From the NCBI GenBank assembly GCA_002343185.1, contig DDRT01000004.1, positions 1 to 62,324 on the forward strand: a DNA stretch of 62,324 nt. The letters are read 5' to 3'. The DNA comes from Deltaproteobacteria bacterium UBA2409. Its GTDB lineage: Bacteria > Bdellovibrionota_C > UBA2361 > DDRT01. A model generated the notes under the pieces. The model made no database searches, was not told the origin of the DNA, and worked only from the letters and a program-made list of their open reading frames with translations. Within the stretch, counting starts at the first letter, position 1; each line of letters opens with the position of its first letter. Positions 8,310 to 17,177 of the stretch are shown piece after piece. Position numbers and translations under genes: made by a program.

Positions 8310-9686
8310 TCAGTGCTGATTTGACCCAAGGGCTCGATGTAATAGTGCCACCGATACGGCTTCTGCGGTCTTAGCCCTAACAAACTGACGTTCCAGGTCA
8401 GAAGCTGTTTTTTCAACCTCTAATACTGATAGAAAATCCTCAACTCCTGCCTCATATCTTGCCCTAGCAATTTCAATGGCTCTTTTATTGGCATCTACTC
8501 CACGTTCAAGAAAAACTCTCTGTTTTCTACTAGAACTAAAGTTTTTTAATGCATTATCAGTCTCAGCAAGTGCCTCAAGTACCGTCTGTTTATACCGCGC
8601 AAGGGATGCCTCAAAGCGGGCCTTAGCTGCCTGATGCCCGGAGATAACCCTTCCCATGTCTAAGAAGGCCCAAGATATACTTGGCCCAAATGAGAAGCTC
8701 TCAGCACCACTTTTATCCCAGCCTCTTGGTGTCTTTGCCTGTAAAGCAAAAGTTCCATTAAAAAAAATCTTCGGATAATAATTAGACGCCGCAACACCAA
8801 CCAGCGCAGAGCTTGCAGCAAGATTTCTTTCGACTGATCTTATATCTGGGCGGTTACTAATTAACTTTTCAGGTGAGTCTATAACTATGTCAGAACTAAG
8901 AGTTGGAATAGGTAAAGAATCACTTATCTCAATCTCGCCGGGAACTTTACCCAAAAGAGCACAGAGAAGATTATAGCTTTGAACTTTTTGAAGTTCTAAA
9001 ACTGGAATAGCACTTTCTGTTAATGAGGCTTGGGCGATCGCTCTTGAAGTATCAAACTCTGTAACAGAGCCAGCTTCTAAAAGAGCCTCTGTAAGTCTTA
9101 CAGTCTCTTGTTGTCTAAGGGCATTTTCTTTAGCTACTCTTAGCTCTTCACTAGCTCCTAGATACTCGAAGTATGTCCTGGCGACTTCTGCAATAATTAA
9201 AGTTTTAACGTCCTCAAGACTAGCCTCTGCAGATTCAACTGATGCATCACTGGCCTGATAGCCTCTTCTTACTCCCCCAAAGAGATCCAACTCCCAGGTA
9301 CTTTGAGCCCCTAAGGAATAAACTTCAGATTGCTCTCTTGGCATGTTTGGTGACCTGATATCGCTTAACTTGGATCGGGTGTAGGAAGATTCAGATTGCA
9401 CTCTTGGGAGAAACTCTAAAATTGAGTCAACTCTTAGGGCTCGAGCCTCTTTTAGTCTTGCTTTTGCAACTTTAAGATCTAAATTATTTTCAACAGCTAG
9501 ACTTACCAACTCTGATAGTTTTTTATCATCAAAGGCAGTCCACCAATCTTTTTTTACCTGCTCAACATCTTCTTTGGTTTTAGTATCACCAACAGATGGG
9601 AAACTACTAAACTTAGGGAATTCTGGTCTTTCATAATCGGGGCCAACCGAACAAGCTGCTAAATATAAAAGTAAAAACCAGCGCAT
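8310..9686 (-). CDS. outer-membrane efflux lipoprotein, TolC/NodT family
   Basis: 458 residues. The N-terminus MRWFLLLYLAAC is a lipoprotein signal with the acylated cysteine at C12, followed by SVGPDYERPEFP, the usual start of NodT/CusC-type channels. Two OEP repeats follow, including the RPDIRSVERNLAAS motif and a long coiled coil ending in ARARYEAGVEDFLSVLEVE. Such proteins form the trimeric outer-membrane duct of RND pumps. No membrane-fusion or RND gene is adjacent, so it may serve a pump encoded elsewhere. Confidence 0.92.
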   Translation of the reverse strand: MRWFLLLYLAACSVGPDYERPEFPKFSSFPSVGDTKTKEDVEQVKKDWWTAFDDKKLSELVSLAVENNLDLKVAKARLKEARALRVDSILEFLPRVQSESSYTRSKLSDIRSPNMPREQSEVYSLGAQSTWELDLFGGVRRGYQASDASVESAEASLEDVKTLIIAEVARTYFEYLGASEELRVAKENALRQQETVRLTEALLEAGSVTEFDTSRAIAQASLTESAIPVLELQKVQSYNLLCALLGKVPGEIEISDSLPIPTLSSDIVIDSPEKLISNRPDIRSVERNLAASSALVGVAASNYYPKIFFNGTFALQAKTPRGWDKSGAESFSFGPSISWAFLDMGRVISGHQAAKARFEASLARYKQTVLEALAETDNALKNFSSSRKQRVFLERGVDANKRAIEIARARYEAGVEDFLSVLEVEKTASDLERQFVRAKTAEAVSVALLHRALGSNQH

Positions 9687-9723
9687 AAGAGCAAAGGATA
9701 CCTCAGAACAACATAAAGAGCCA

Positions 9724-10437
9724 TTACTGCTCGAAATTATACCAGATCTTATCAGCTATCTGTCTATTGGTACCCCGGAAAATACTAAAAAATGTTTTAG
9801 GATTTTTTACAAAGTACCAATCACCAAATTTATCAAATTTTCTCATTGAAGTTACGATATGCACACTGAATAAATTTATATATTTTCTATTTGTTTTTCT
9901 TCCAAGATTTTTGAGTCTTACGGCAAAATCTATATCTTCGACAGATACGAGCTCTTCATTAAATCCACCGATTTTCTCAAAATCTTCTTTTCTAAAATAA
10001 AAGAGCCCTCCTGTAATTCGATAATATAGTATTAAGGGTAAAAGCATGAGCCCAGTGCAAATTATTCCGAGCGACCATCTTTCAGGGAGAATTAGCACCC
10101 CTCCTCCAATATTTCTCATGTTTTTCATTGTTTTGGAAATTTTATAAAACATATTCGAGGACACCTTATTATCAGCGTCTACTGTTATAACGATCTCTGA
10201 AGTTGCTTTTCTAACTCCAACATTTCTTATCTTGGAAAGATTTGGAGCATCTTCATGTACAACTATTGCACCTAGTTCCTTCGCGACAAGTTCAGTTCTG
10301 TCTGATGATCGATTTACGACTACAATAATCTCAAGATCAACATTAGCTATTTGAGCGGCATTTCTGAGTGAGTCGACACATGTAGGTAGGTTTTTCTCTT
10401 CATTGCGAGCAGGAATAACAACAGAAAATTTATTCAC
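9724..10437 (-). CDS. glycosyltransferase family 2
   Basis: 237 residues. GT-A fold: FSVVIPARNEE near the start, IIVVVNRSSD at 37-46 and the metal-binding DAD at 87-89, then SVEDIDFAVRLK. A hydrophobic stretch of about 25 residues in the middle (IICTGLMLLPLILYY) suggests membrane association. It is likely to act in glycolipid or polysaccharide synthesis; the sugar and acceptor are unknown. Its start lies just beside a large hairpin repeat. Confidence 0.82.
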   Translation of the reverse strand: MNKFSVVIPARNEEKNLPTCVDSLRNAAQIANVDLEIIVVVNRSSDRTELVAKELGAIVVHEDAPNLSKIRNVGVRKATSEIVITVDADNKVSSNMFYKISKTMKNMRNIGGGVLILPERWSLGIICTGLMLLPLILYYRITGGLFYFRKEDFEKIGGFNEELVSVEDIDFAVRLKNLGRKTNRKYINLFSVHIVTSMRKFDKFGDWYFVKNPKTFFSIFRGTNRQIADKIWYNFEQ

Positions 10438-10477
10438 TAATTTATTATCGAATACACCTACTAATTTAGCACGTAAG

Positions 10478-10640
10478 TCTGGTCTTTCTAAGGACTGGTT
10501 TCCTCCTTCGCTAAAGCTATGGAGGACAAGAAAACCAGTCCAGACAAATATCTATGCCTGGTCTGACTTTCTTGTCCTCCGTAGCCTCCTACTTCTCTGA
10601 AACTACTCAGTACAAGTTGGCGTAGGAGGAAGCCTGACCT
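10478..10640. repeat. composite hairpin repeat, GGAGGACAAGAAA family
   Basis: Two related imperfect hairpins lie back to back. The first pairs GGACTGGTTTCCTCC with GGAGGACAAGAAAACCAGTCC in segments and encloses ttcgctaaagctat. The second runs from GGTCTGACTTTCTTGTCC to GGAAGCCTGACC and contains a further nested pair (CTCCTAC / GTAGGAG). A related element lies at 34069-34164. Nothing coding is seen here. Confidence 0.75.
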
Positions 10641-10657
10641 TTTTAAACAGTAATTTA

Positions 10658-11272
10658 TTATTTTCTTTCTCTATCAAGATAGAAAAGAAGCTCATCAAAG
10701 ATAGCCACACTCCATATCTCACCATCTTTTAAAACTCTAACCCCAGTATCGAATAGTGTTTCATCACCTCTTTTTACTACGATTCTAAAGCTACCTTCGG
10801 GCCCCTCGACATAGGCTGAAACTCCTCTATTTCTGAGATTAGAAATTGTGGGGATCGATGGAAGACCTGTTTCGGTGCCAAGATAAATATCAACTGGTTC
10901 TCTTGCGTTGATAAATCTGAATTTACCTCTGGTTTTAGCTGGTGGAGAGTTTTGGTCTCTTAATAACGAAACAGTTGAATCACCCTCTTCACCAAAAGAA
11001 ATTAAAGTATAATCAGTTTCTGTATCAATATTTCTAGTTAAAGAACCAACCTCATTAAATCCAGTAGCTGCATAAACCGTGAGTTCCGTTTCTTCAGTTT
11101 CAATTAGATCATATCCGACAAAGTCTCCAGGGATAACTTCATCTGCGTAACCTTCCCCGTTTAGTAACAGATCAACCGGTTCGTTATATAGATTTATAAA
11201 TCTAAAATTAGCTTTCTCATCACTTGCGCCACCGCAACCTAAAATAAATAGTAAAAGTATTAAGTATCTCAT
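10658..11272 (-). CDS. DUF4397-like lipoprotein
   Basis: 204 residues. The signal peptide ends in a lipobox, LFILGC with the acylated cysteine at C13, followed by GGASDE. Two copies of a beta-rich unit follow, each opening with FRFIN and a PVD motif (NLYNEPVDLLLNG, then NAREPVDIYLG). This is the DUF4397 arrangement of secreted beta-sandwich proteins. It is probably anchored in the outer membrane; the function is unknown. No operon partners are obvious: repeats lie on both sides. Confidence 0.75.
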   Translation of the reverse strand: MRYLILLLFILGCGGASDEKANFRFINLYNEPVDLLLNGEGYADEVIPGDFVGYDLIETEETELTVYAATGFNEVGSLTRNIDTETDYTLISFGEEGDSTVSLLRDQNSPPAKTRGKFRFINAREPVDIYLGTETGLPSIPTISNLRNRGVSAYVEGPEGSFRIVVKRGDETLFDTGVRVLKDGEIWSVAIFDELLFYLDRERK

Positions 11273-11314
11273 ATATGACTCCTGGCTCTTATATTATTAA
11301 GAAATACTAGTATA

Positions 11315-11438
11315 CTTGGGGGTCAGGCCGGAAGGCCTGACCAGGCAAACGCTAGCGCCTGCCTGGTCGTGTTTTAACACGACCTTGAGATCAAGGTCAG
11401 TCTGAAGACTGACCAGACATAGAACCTCCTGACCCCCA
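11315..11438. repeat. TTGGGGGTCAGG element, copy 2: chain of five hairpins
   Basis: The outer ends are inverted (CTTGGGGGTCAGG at the left, CCTGACCCCCA at the right). Between them lie successive palindromes: GGTCAGGCC-ggaa-GGCCTGACC, then CAGGC...GCCTG, TCGTGTTTTAACACGA, CCTTGAGATCAAGG and TCAGTCTGAAGACTGA. It sits between the start of the DUF4397 gene and tRNA-Val. No coding capacity. Confidence 0.85.
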
Positions 11439-11474
11439 TGTAACTTTTTTTGAAATACTAAGAAAATAGTATGG

Positions 11475-11702
11475 GCTGTAGGGCTTCCTCGCTTCGCTCG
11501 TCGCCCCCGGGAGGGCTCGTCGTGTTTTTTGGTTCTCGCCCATACTGCACAGCATTTAACAATTCGCTTTGCGAATTGTTAAATGGGTGCTGTAGGGCTT
11601 CCTCGCTTCGCTCGTCGCCCCCGGGAGGGCTCGTCGTGTTTTTTGGTTCTCGCCCATACTGCACAGCATTTAACAATTCGCTTTGCGAATTGTTAAATGG
11701 GT
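11475..11702. repeat. two tandem 114-bp units duplicating the 3' end of tRNA-Val
   Basis: Copy 1 is 11475-11588 and copy 2 is 11589-11702; the third start of the motif (GCTGTAGGGCT) is the true tRNA at 11703. Each unit begins with the complement of the tRNA-Val T-stem and acceptor 3' strand. It then carries GC-rich DNA (cgcttcgctcgtcg) and the perfect hairpin ATTTAACAATTCGC-ttt-GCGAATTGTTAAAT. In addition GTATGGGC at 11469-11476 is inverted at 11532-11539. Open frames through the units are by-products of the repeat. Confidence 0.9.
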
Positions 11703-11771
11703 GCTGTAGGGCTCGAACCTACGACCCCCAGCTTGTAAGGCTGATGCTCTAGCCAACTGAGCTAAGCACCC
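11698..11771 (-). tRNA. tRNA-Val (anticodon TAC)
   Basis: A 74-nt cloverleaf on the minus strand: acceptor GGGTGCT / AGCACCC, D-stem GCTC / GAGC, anticodon stem TCAGC / GCTGG with loop CTTACAA (anticodon TAC), T-stem GTAGG / CCTAC with loop TTCGAGC, discriminator A. CCA is not encoded. The 3' part is repeated twice downstream in the 114-bp tandem units. Confidence 0.95.
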
Positions 11772-11830
11772 ATGGGTCAAGGTGTGGACTCTATCAGATC
11801 TGATAAATAAATCTAGTGGTCGAGCTAAAA

Positions 11831-14284
11831 TTAGTGAGTAGTTACAGCATCCTGTGAAGATTTTTTAGTATCCTCTTCGCTGCTACTCTTCTTTTTCTCA
11901 TCCTCGAAAAAGAGGTCATCTCTGACTTTCTTCTGCTCGAGGATAGAATAAAACTCAGCAACACTCTCAGTCTTCAAAGCTTCAAAAAGAACCTGATCAA
12001 CATGCTCTACTGGTATTAATTCAAGCTCCTGCCTAACGATATGTGGAATCTCCTCAATATCATTCTCATTCTCTTTAGGTAATAGAACTCGCTTAATTCC
12101 ACCCCTATGGGCAGCAAGGGCTTTCTCTTTTAATCCACCTATAGGAAGAACATTTCCCCTAAGGGTTATCTCTCCAGTCATTGCAACATTTTTATCAACC
12201 GGTATTCCAGTTAATGCAGAAACCAAGGAAGTAGCAATTGTTATCCCTGCAGATGGCCCATCTTTTGGAATAGCACCTTCTGGTACGTGTATGTGTATGT
12301 CTATGCTGTCATAGAAATATTTCGGAAGCCCAAGAAAATCTGCTCTAGATCTAACATAAGTCAACGCAGCTTTAGCTGACTCCTGCATCACATCACCAAG
12401 CTTTCCAGTGATCTGTAGTCTTCCTTTTCCAGGAACGATAGTGGTTTCAATTACAAGAAGCTCCCCACCCTTCTCTGTCCAGGCAAGACCTGTAACTGTA
12501 CCAATTAGATTCTTATCTTCAGGTTTTCCATATCTATATGGTGGCTGACCTAGCATTTTTACAATATTAGGTGCATCAACAGTAACTTTATGCTCTGAGC
12601 CATGCTCTACAATCTCAACAGCAACTTTTCTACAAAGCTGAGATACACATCTTTCGAGATTCCTTACTCCAGCTTCCCGAGTATATCTTCTTATCAATTC
12701 AAGATATGCGGCATCAGTTATCTCAATATTATGTGGCTCTAAACCGTTCTCCTTAACATTCTTCTCGAATAAATGTCTCTTACAGATAGCAAGCTTTTCA
12801 ATCTCCGTGTAACCAGAAAGCCTTATTATCTCCATCCTGTCTAAGAGTGGCTGTGGTATGGTGTGAAGCCCGTTAGCTGTAGTTATGAACATCACCTTTG
12901 AAAGATCATAGTCGCAATCAAGATAGTGATCATTGAATGTATCGTTCTGCTCTGGATCAAGTACCTCTAAAAGAGCAGCACTAGGATCGCCCCTAAAATC
13001 CATCGACATCTTATCAACTTCATCTAAAAGAAATACTGGATTACTAGAACCAGCCTTCTTTAAAGACTGAATTATCTTACCAGGCAATGCTCCGATATAA
13101 GTTCTTCTATGACCCCGGATCTCAGCTTCATCCCTTACTCCACCAAGAGCAACTCTTACAAATTTTCTGTTTGTTGATTTTGCTACTGATTTTCCAAGAG
13201 AAGTTTTTCCAACCCCTGGAGGACCTACTAAACACAAAATCGGTCCTTGTTGTTTTCCAACAAGTTTTTGTACAGCAAGATACTCTAAAATCCGTTCTTT
13301 TACTTTTTCAAGTCCGTAATGATCATCATCAAGAACTTCCTGTGCTCTTCCAAGATCAATCTCATCATCCGAGACCTCATTCCAAGGCAAAGACAGCATC
13401 CAATCCACATAGTTTCTAACTACAGTGGCTTCAGCAGACATTGGAGACATCATCTTAAGTTTACGTATCTCCTTCTCGGTCTTCTCACGCGCCTCTTCAG
13501 GCATATCCTTTGACCTTAGTTTGTCTTCTAACTCCTGAACTTCGTTTCTAAAATCATCCTTCTCACCAAGCTCTTTTTGGATGGCTCGCATCTGCTCATT
13601 TAGATAGTACTCCTTCTGAGTCTTCTCCATCTGCTTTTTAACACGATTTCTAATTCGCTTTTCAACCTGCAAGATCTCTATCTCAGACTTCATATGTCCG
13701 AGAATCTTTTCAAGCCTTTCGCTAGGAGGAATCGTCTCAAGAATGTCCTGTCTGTCTTCTAACTTTAAATTAAGCTGAACGACTATCGCATCAGCGAGCC
13801 TTGAAGGATCCTCTATGGCATTTACCTGCATTATCATTTCAGGATTTACTTTCTTTCCCAACTTAACGTAGTTCTCGAAAGTAACATTTACAGAACGCAT
13901 TAGCGCTTTTAGCTCTGTTGAAATAGAAGTGTCTGGAACAATCTCATCAACCTCTACGATCATATACTCATCTTCCTGAGTATACTTTTTAATTTTTGCT
14001 CGTGATTTTCCTTCAACTAAAACTTTAATCGGTCCATCAGCAAGTCTTATTAACTGAACGACCTCACCAAGAGTTCCAATAGAGTAGATATCTTTAGGGC
14101 CAGGGTTGCTGGTTCTTGCATCTTTCTGAGCTGCAAGCATTACAAGAGTGTTATTTTTTTGGGCTTCTTCAATCGCCTTAACGCTCTTTTCGCGTCCAAC
14201 AAAAAGTGGAACCACCTGCTGAGGAAATACTACTAATTCTCTTAGGGCTAAAAGTGGTACCGGTGTTTTATCATCTGATTTCAT
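11831..14284 (-). CDS. lon: ATP-dependent protease Lon
   Basis: 817-residue cytoplasmic AAA+ protease that degrades damaged and regulatory proteins. It has the N-terminal LON substrate domain (PLLALRELVVFP), a coiled-coil region, Walker A GPPGVGKT at about 354-361, Walker B VFLLDEVDKM and the S16 peptidase domain. The catalytic Ser-Lys dyad lies at S678 (DGPSAG) and K721 (LKEKAL), the same 43-residue spacing as in E. coli Lon. The C-terminal tail is acidic and serine-rich. It is transcribed alone, 76 bp from the next upstream gene. No clear heat-shock promoter was seen. Confidence 0.97.
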   Translation of the reverse strand: MKSDDKTPVPLLALRELVVFPQQVVPLFVGREKSVKAIEEAQKNNTLVMLAAQKDARTSNPGPKDIYSIGTLGEVVQLIRLADGPIKVLVEGKSRAKIKKYTQEDEYMIVEVDEIVPDTSISTELKALMRSVNVTFENYVKLGKKVNPEMIMQVNAIEDPSRLADAIVVQLNLKLEDRQDILETIPPSERLEKILGHMKSEIEILQVEKRIRNRVKKQMEKTQKEYYLNEQMRAIQKELGEKDDFRNEVQELEDKLRSKDMPEEAREKTEKEIRKLKMMSPMSAEATVVRNYVDWMLSLPWNEVSDDEIDLGRAQEVLDDDHYGLEKVKERILEYLAVQKLVGKQQGPILCLVGPPGVGKTSLGKSVAKSTNRKFVRVALGGVRDEAEIRGHRRTYIGALPGKIIQSLKKAGSSNPVFLLDEVDKMSMDFRGDPSAALLEVLDPEQNDTFNDHYLDCDYDLSKVMFITTANGLHTIPQPLLDRMEIIRLSGYTEIEKLAICKRHLFEKNVKENGLEPHNIEITDAAYLELIRRYTREAGVRNLERCVSQLCRKVAVEIVEHGSEHKVTVDAPNIVKMLGQPPYRYGKPEDKNLIGTVTGLAWTEKGGELLVIETTIVPGKGRLQITGKLGDVMQESAKAALTYVRSRADFLGLPKYFYDSIDIHIHVPEGAIPKDGPSAGITIATSLVSALTGIPVDKNVAMTGEITLRGNVLPIGGLKEKALAAHRGGIKRVLLPKENENDIEEIPHIVRQELELIPVEHVDQVLFEALKTESVAEFYSILEQKKVRDDLFFEDEKKKSSSEEDTKKSSQDAVTTH

Positions 14285-14360
14285 ATGTATATATGATGCT
14301 ACGAGACTTTAAGCGTTCCTACAACTACTTCTGTTATTTTTGAGGTGTAAAATCACGTGG

Positions 14361-14975
14361 TTACTTAAATATTAGCCCCGTAGCCTTAAGCCAGAAGAAA
14401 AAGTCTAAGGAATCCATCGAAATTTGAATCTTTTTTGAAAATGCCTCAAATCTCTTCTCTATATAAAGATAGTCCTTAAACGTTATAGATTTAGGAACCT
14501 CTTTAATTACCCTGTGCTCACAAAGACATCTAAGGATATGTCGATCTAGTATTGATAAGCCAGAGCGACCTATGTTTCTTAATGCATGAGACCCTTCTTT
14601 TAATCCCATTCCATTCACTACCTCAATAAGCCTGAGCCTTTCTTCTTTTGGGGAGTACTTTGAAAATAAGATTTTTTCTACCCTTCTCCTCATTCTCACA
14701 AACTCATTAAATCGTTTTGCTTTTTGAATATGAAATCTTACATACCTATGTCGTTTCCCTAAGATTCCTGCAACTTGAGTAGTGCTTAGCTTACCCTCCA
14801 ATCCTCCTGCCTCTTCTATCTCCAAGAGAGCTCCTTCTGCATGAAACGGAGAGCTTTGCGGTGTAAATAAACAAAATGCTACTTCTCTGAACCATCTTGA
14901 TCTTGGCGTTTTTTTAAACTCTAAAAGTCGTTTCTCTATGTGCGGCTTATAAATTGAGTATTCTTCCAAGCTCAC
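14361..14975 (-). CDS. 8-oxoguanine DNA glycosylase/AP lyase, archaeal Ogg2 type
   Basis: 204 residues, the length of the Ogg2 (N-glycosylase/DNA lyase) family known mainly from archaea and thermophiles. The helix-hairpin-helix active site is clear: GMGLKEGSHALRNIG with catalytic lysine K126, then LSILDRHILR with catalytic aspartate D144. That is the same 18-residue spacing as in the characterised archaeal enzymes. It would remove oxidised guanine from DNA. The start overlaps the end of the upstream histidine kinase by 29 bases, so it is co-transcribed with a sensor kinase. Confidence 0.85.
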   Translation of the reverse strand: MSLEEYSIYKPHIEKRLLEFKKTPRSRWFREVAFCLFTPQSSPFHAEGALLEIEEAGGLEGKLSTTQVAGILGKRHRYVRFHIQKAKRFNEFVRMRRRVEKILFSKYSPKEERLRLIEVVNGMGLKEGSHALRNIGRSGLSILDRHILRCLCEHRVIKEVPKSITFKDYLYIEKRFEAFSKKIQISMDSLDFFFWLKATGLIFK

Positions 14976-16461
14976 CAGTTCTCCTTCTAGTTAGTTCATC
15001 TAGTATAAGAGCTAGCTCAGGAAGTTCAATCGGTTGGGCTATCATCCGATCAACTCCTGCTTTAAGAGAATCTTCAACATCAAAAGAAAAAGCTCTATTA
15101 GTAATAAGAGCAATCGGGAGCTTAGGAGACATCACCCTGATAGCATTTATTTCATTATGAGAATCAAACCAGCCTTGATCAATAATAATCGCACATATTG
15201 GCTCATTAGAGAGCACTTTTTGAATCTCATCTTTAGTAACACCATAGGCTATCTTAAACCCTGCCCTAGCAAGATAGCGAACAATTGGCTTAATCGCTGT
15301 TTGATCGATCGCAGAGACTAAGATTCCACGCCCCGCCCCTGCAACTCTGACAGTTTCCTGTCTCACCTCGACAGGTCTTTCCTTTGTTATAGGGAAGGTT
15401 ACAAAAAAATCAGATCCCTTGCCTCTAACTGAGGTGAACTCTATAAATCCCCCATTAAGCTCAGCTAGTTTTTTTGTTAAAGACATTCCAAGTCCAGTTC
15501 CAACCTGCTTTTGAGAATAATCATCAGAAAGCCTCTCAAACGCGGCAAAAACTTTATCCTTCTCGGAATCAGGAATTCCAACTCCTGTATCTTTTACATG
15601 AACTGAGATCTTACTTTGATGATCAACTGTAGAAGAGACCTCAACCTTTCCACCTTCCGGAGTATACTTAATTGCATTTGTAAGAAGATTAATCATTATC
15701 TGCCTGAAATGTTTAGGATCAACTTTTATATAAACATCTGCTGGCACGTTAGTCATCAAAAACTGATGCTGTTTTGCATGAGCTTGGGATCTTAAAAGAG
15801 CCATCACCTCCTCAACGGCTTCCTTTAGATTGATTGGAGTATGTTTTGCCTCAAGTTTACCGCTTTCAACTTTTGCATAATCCAAAACATCATTGATTAG
15901 TGAAAGTAGATGTTTTCCATTAGACCTGACCATTATTAATGACTCTTGTTGATCTTCATTTATCTCACCACAAAGTCCCTCTAAAACAAGATCAACCCCA
16001 TTAAGCATAACCCCAAGTGGACCCCTAATTTCATGGCTAAGATTTGCTAAAAATCCAGTCTTAGCCCTCATACTCTCCTCTGAGACACGCTTCATCTTTA
16101 AAAGCTCTTGTGTATACTCGGACGAGATAATTATTAACGTACTTTCAAGTCCAAGCTCATCACACAAGACTAATTCACTTCTCGTGAGATTCTGATTTAG
16201 AGTGAGTCTGATTCTTCCAAGCTCGGTGCCTGCAAATATTAATGGAATGTCATGGACTGGTTTTCCTAAGATAGGCACTCCCACTGAAATTGCAGAATGA
16301 TATTGTCCTGAATCGATCAGAGAAAGCTCAGCAGATCTGACAGATTTTAGTGAAAGCGCTCTTTTAACCACAGCTTCTAGGGCAGCACTTAGATCTTTTT
16401 TGGTAGCAAACTGCTTTGTAATCAGCTGAAGCGAAGATTGCTTTTTCTTAAAAGGCCACAT
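14947..16461 (-). CDS. hybrid sensor histidine kinase with degenerate receiver
   Basis: 504 residues, no membrane segment, so cytoplasmic. Residues 20-115 look GAF-like. The dimerisation domain has H143 in LSHEIRGPLG. The ATPase domain has the N box (MINLLTNAIKYTPEGG), G1 (DTGVGIP) and G2 (GTGLGMSLTKKL). The C-terminal receiver-like domain keeps an acceptor-like D428 (AIIIDQ), but the conserved lysine is Q476 (IAQPIE). It may therefore be a pseudo-receiver. It lies directly upstream of the 8-oxoguanine glycosylase and overlaps it. The signal is unknown. Confidence 0.9.
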   Translation of the reverse strand: MWPFKKKQSSLQLITKQFATKKDLSAALEAVVKRALSLKSVRSAELSLIDSGQYHSAISVGVPILGKPVHDIPLIFAGTELGRIRLTLNQNLTRSELVLCDELGLESTLIIISSEYTQELLKMKRVSEESMRAKTGFLANLSHEIRGPLGVMLNGVDLVLEGLCGEINEDQQESLIMVRSNGKHLLSLINDVLDYAKVESGKLEAKHTPINLKEAVEEVMALLRSQAHAKQHQFLMTNVPADVYIKVDPKHFRQIMINLLTNAIKYTPEGGKVEVSSTVDHQSKISVHVKDTGVGIPDSEKDKVFAAFERLSDDYSQKQVGTGLGMSLTKKLAELNGGFIEFTSVRGKGSDFFVTFPITKERPVEVRQETVRVAGAGRGILVSAIDQTAIKPIVRYLARAGFKIAYGVTKDEIQKVLSNEPICAIIIDQGWFDSHNEINAIRVMSPKLPIALITNRAFSFDVEDSLKAGVDRMIAQPIELPELALILDELTRRRTGELGRILNL

Positions 16462-16481
16462 CTTGGCACAAATCTAGCAGT

Positions 16482-17177
16482 CTAGGGCTTTAAGTGAAAT
16501 GCCTGAAGAGAGCCCCCCTTAAAAAAGGGTTTGTACGGTATTTTGAAATTTTTATCATGATGAAGAAGTAGTATTGAGCCTTTGGTAGTGAGTCTCTCTT
16601 TGGCACGATCGATTAGTTCATACCCCTGTTTAGCTAGACTAAAAGCCCCTCGCTTTGATCTTCCAAAGGCAGGGGGATCTAGGATGATAAGGTCGTATTC
16701 TTCGGGCTTTTTAAGAATATGTATTGAATCCTCCTCTAAAAATCGCACCTCTTTAAGTTTATTTAGTTCGTGATTCTCCTTACCCCACTTTAAAACACTT
16801 CTACTTGTATCAACATTCCTGACAAGCTCAGCTCCCCCTTTAAGGGCAGCAACAGATAAAGAGCAGGTAAATGAAAAGAGGTTTAAGATCTTTTTTCCAG
16901 CACTCTCTTTTAGTAGTTTTTTTCTTACTTCAATAGCATCCATAAAAAGCCCACCACTTGGATGCCTTAGTGGTCTTATAATATACTTTGCTTCTGACTC
17001 TTCATGAATGAACTGGTCTAAAACATCTCCCTGCTTATAAACTACCTTAAATTTTCCACCTTTCTCTTTTTTCCAGACTACGCATGATCCCTTAGGGATT
17101 TTGAATTTATCGTGGGTTGTGATTATGCAAAGATCACCATAATAATTTTCAGTGTAGTCAAATCTGTCGATCTTCAT
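16482..17177 (-). CDS. RlmI/RlmK-like SAM-dependent methyltransferase
   Basis: 231 residues. The SAM-binding motif LNLFSFTC is at about 98-105, acidic residues in the second strand are NVDTSR, and the catalytic-loop motif is DPPAF at 167-171. HPSGGLFMDAIEVR just before the Rossmann fold is typical of 23S rRNA (cytosine-C5 or guanine-N2) methyltransferases of the RlmI/RlmL family. The PUA domain of full RlmI is absent. The start overlaps the 2OG oxygenase stop by 4 bases. Confidence 0.8.
   Translation of the reverse strand: MKIDRFDYTENYYGDLCIITTHDKFKIPKGSCVVWKKEKGGKFKVVYKQGDVLDQFIHEESEAKYIIRPLRHPSGGLFMDAIEVRKKLLKESAGKKILNLFSFTCSLSVAALKGGAELVRNVDTSRSVLKWGKENHELNKLKEVRFLEEDSIHILKKPEEYDLIILDPPAFGRSKRGAFSLAKQGYELIDRAKERLTTKGSILLLHHDKNFKIPYKPFFKGGSLQAFHLKP

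Noticed and set aside
11458..11752. Open frames on both strands with repeating protein motifs (SSLRSSPPGG)
   Set aside because: They lie entirely in the 114-bp tandem repeats and run into tRNA-Val; the repeat explains the pattern.
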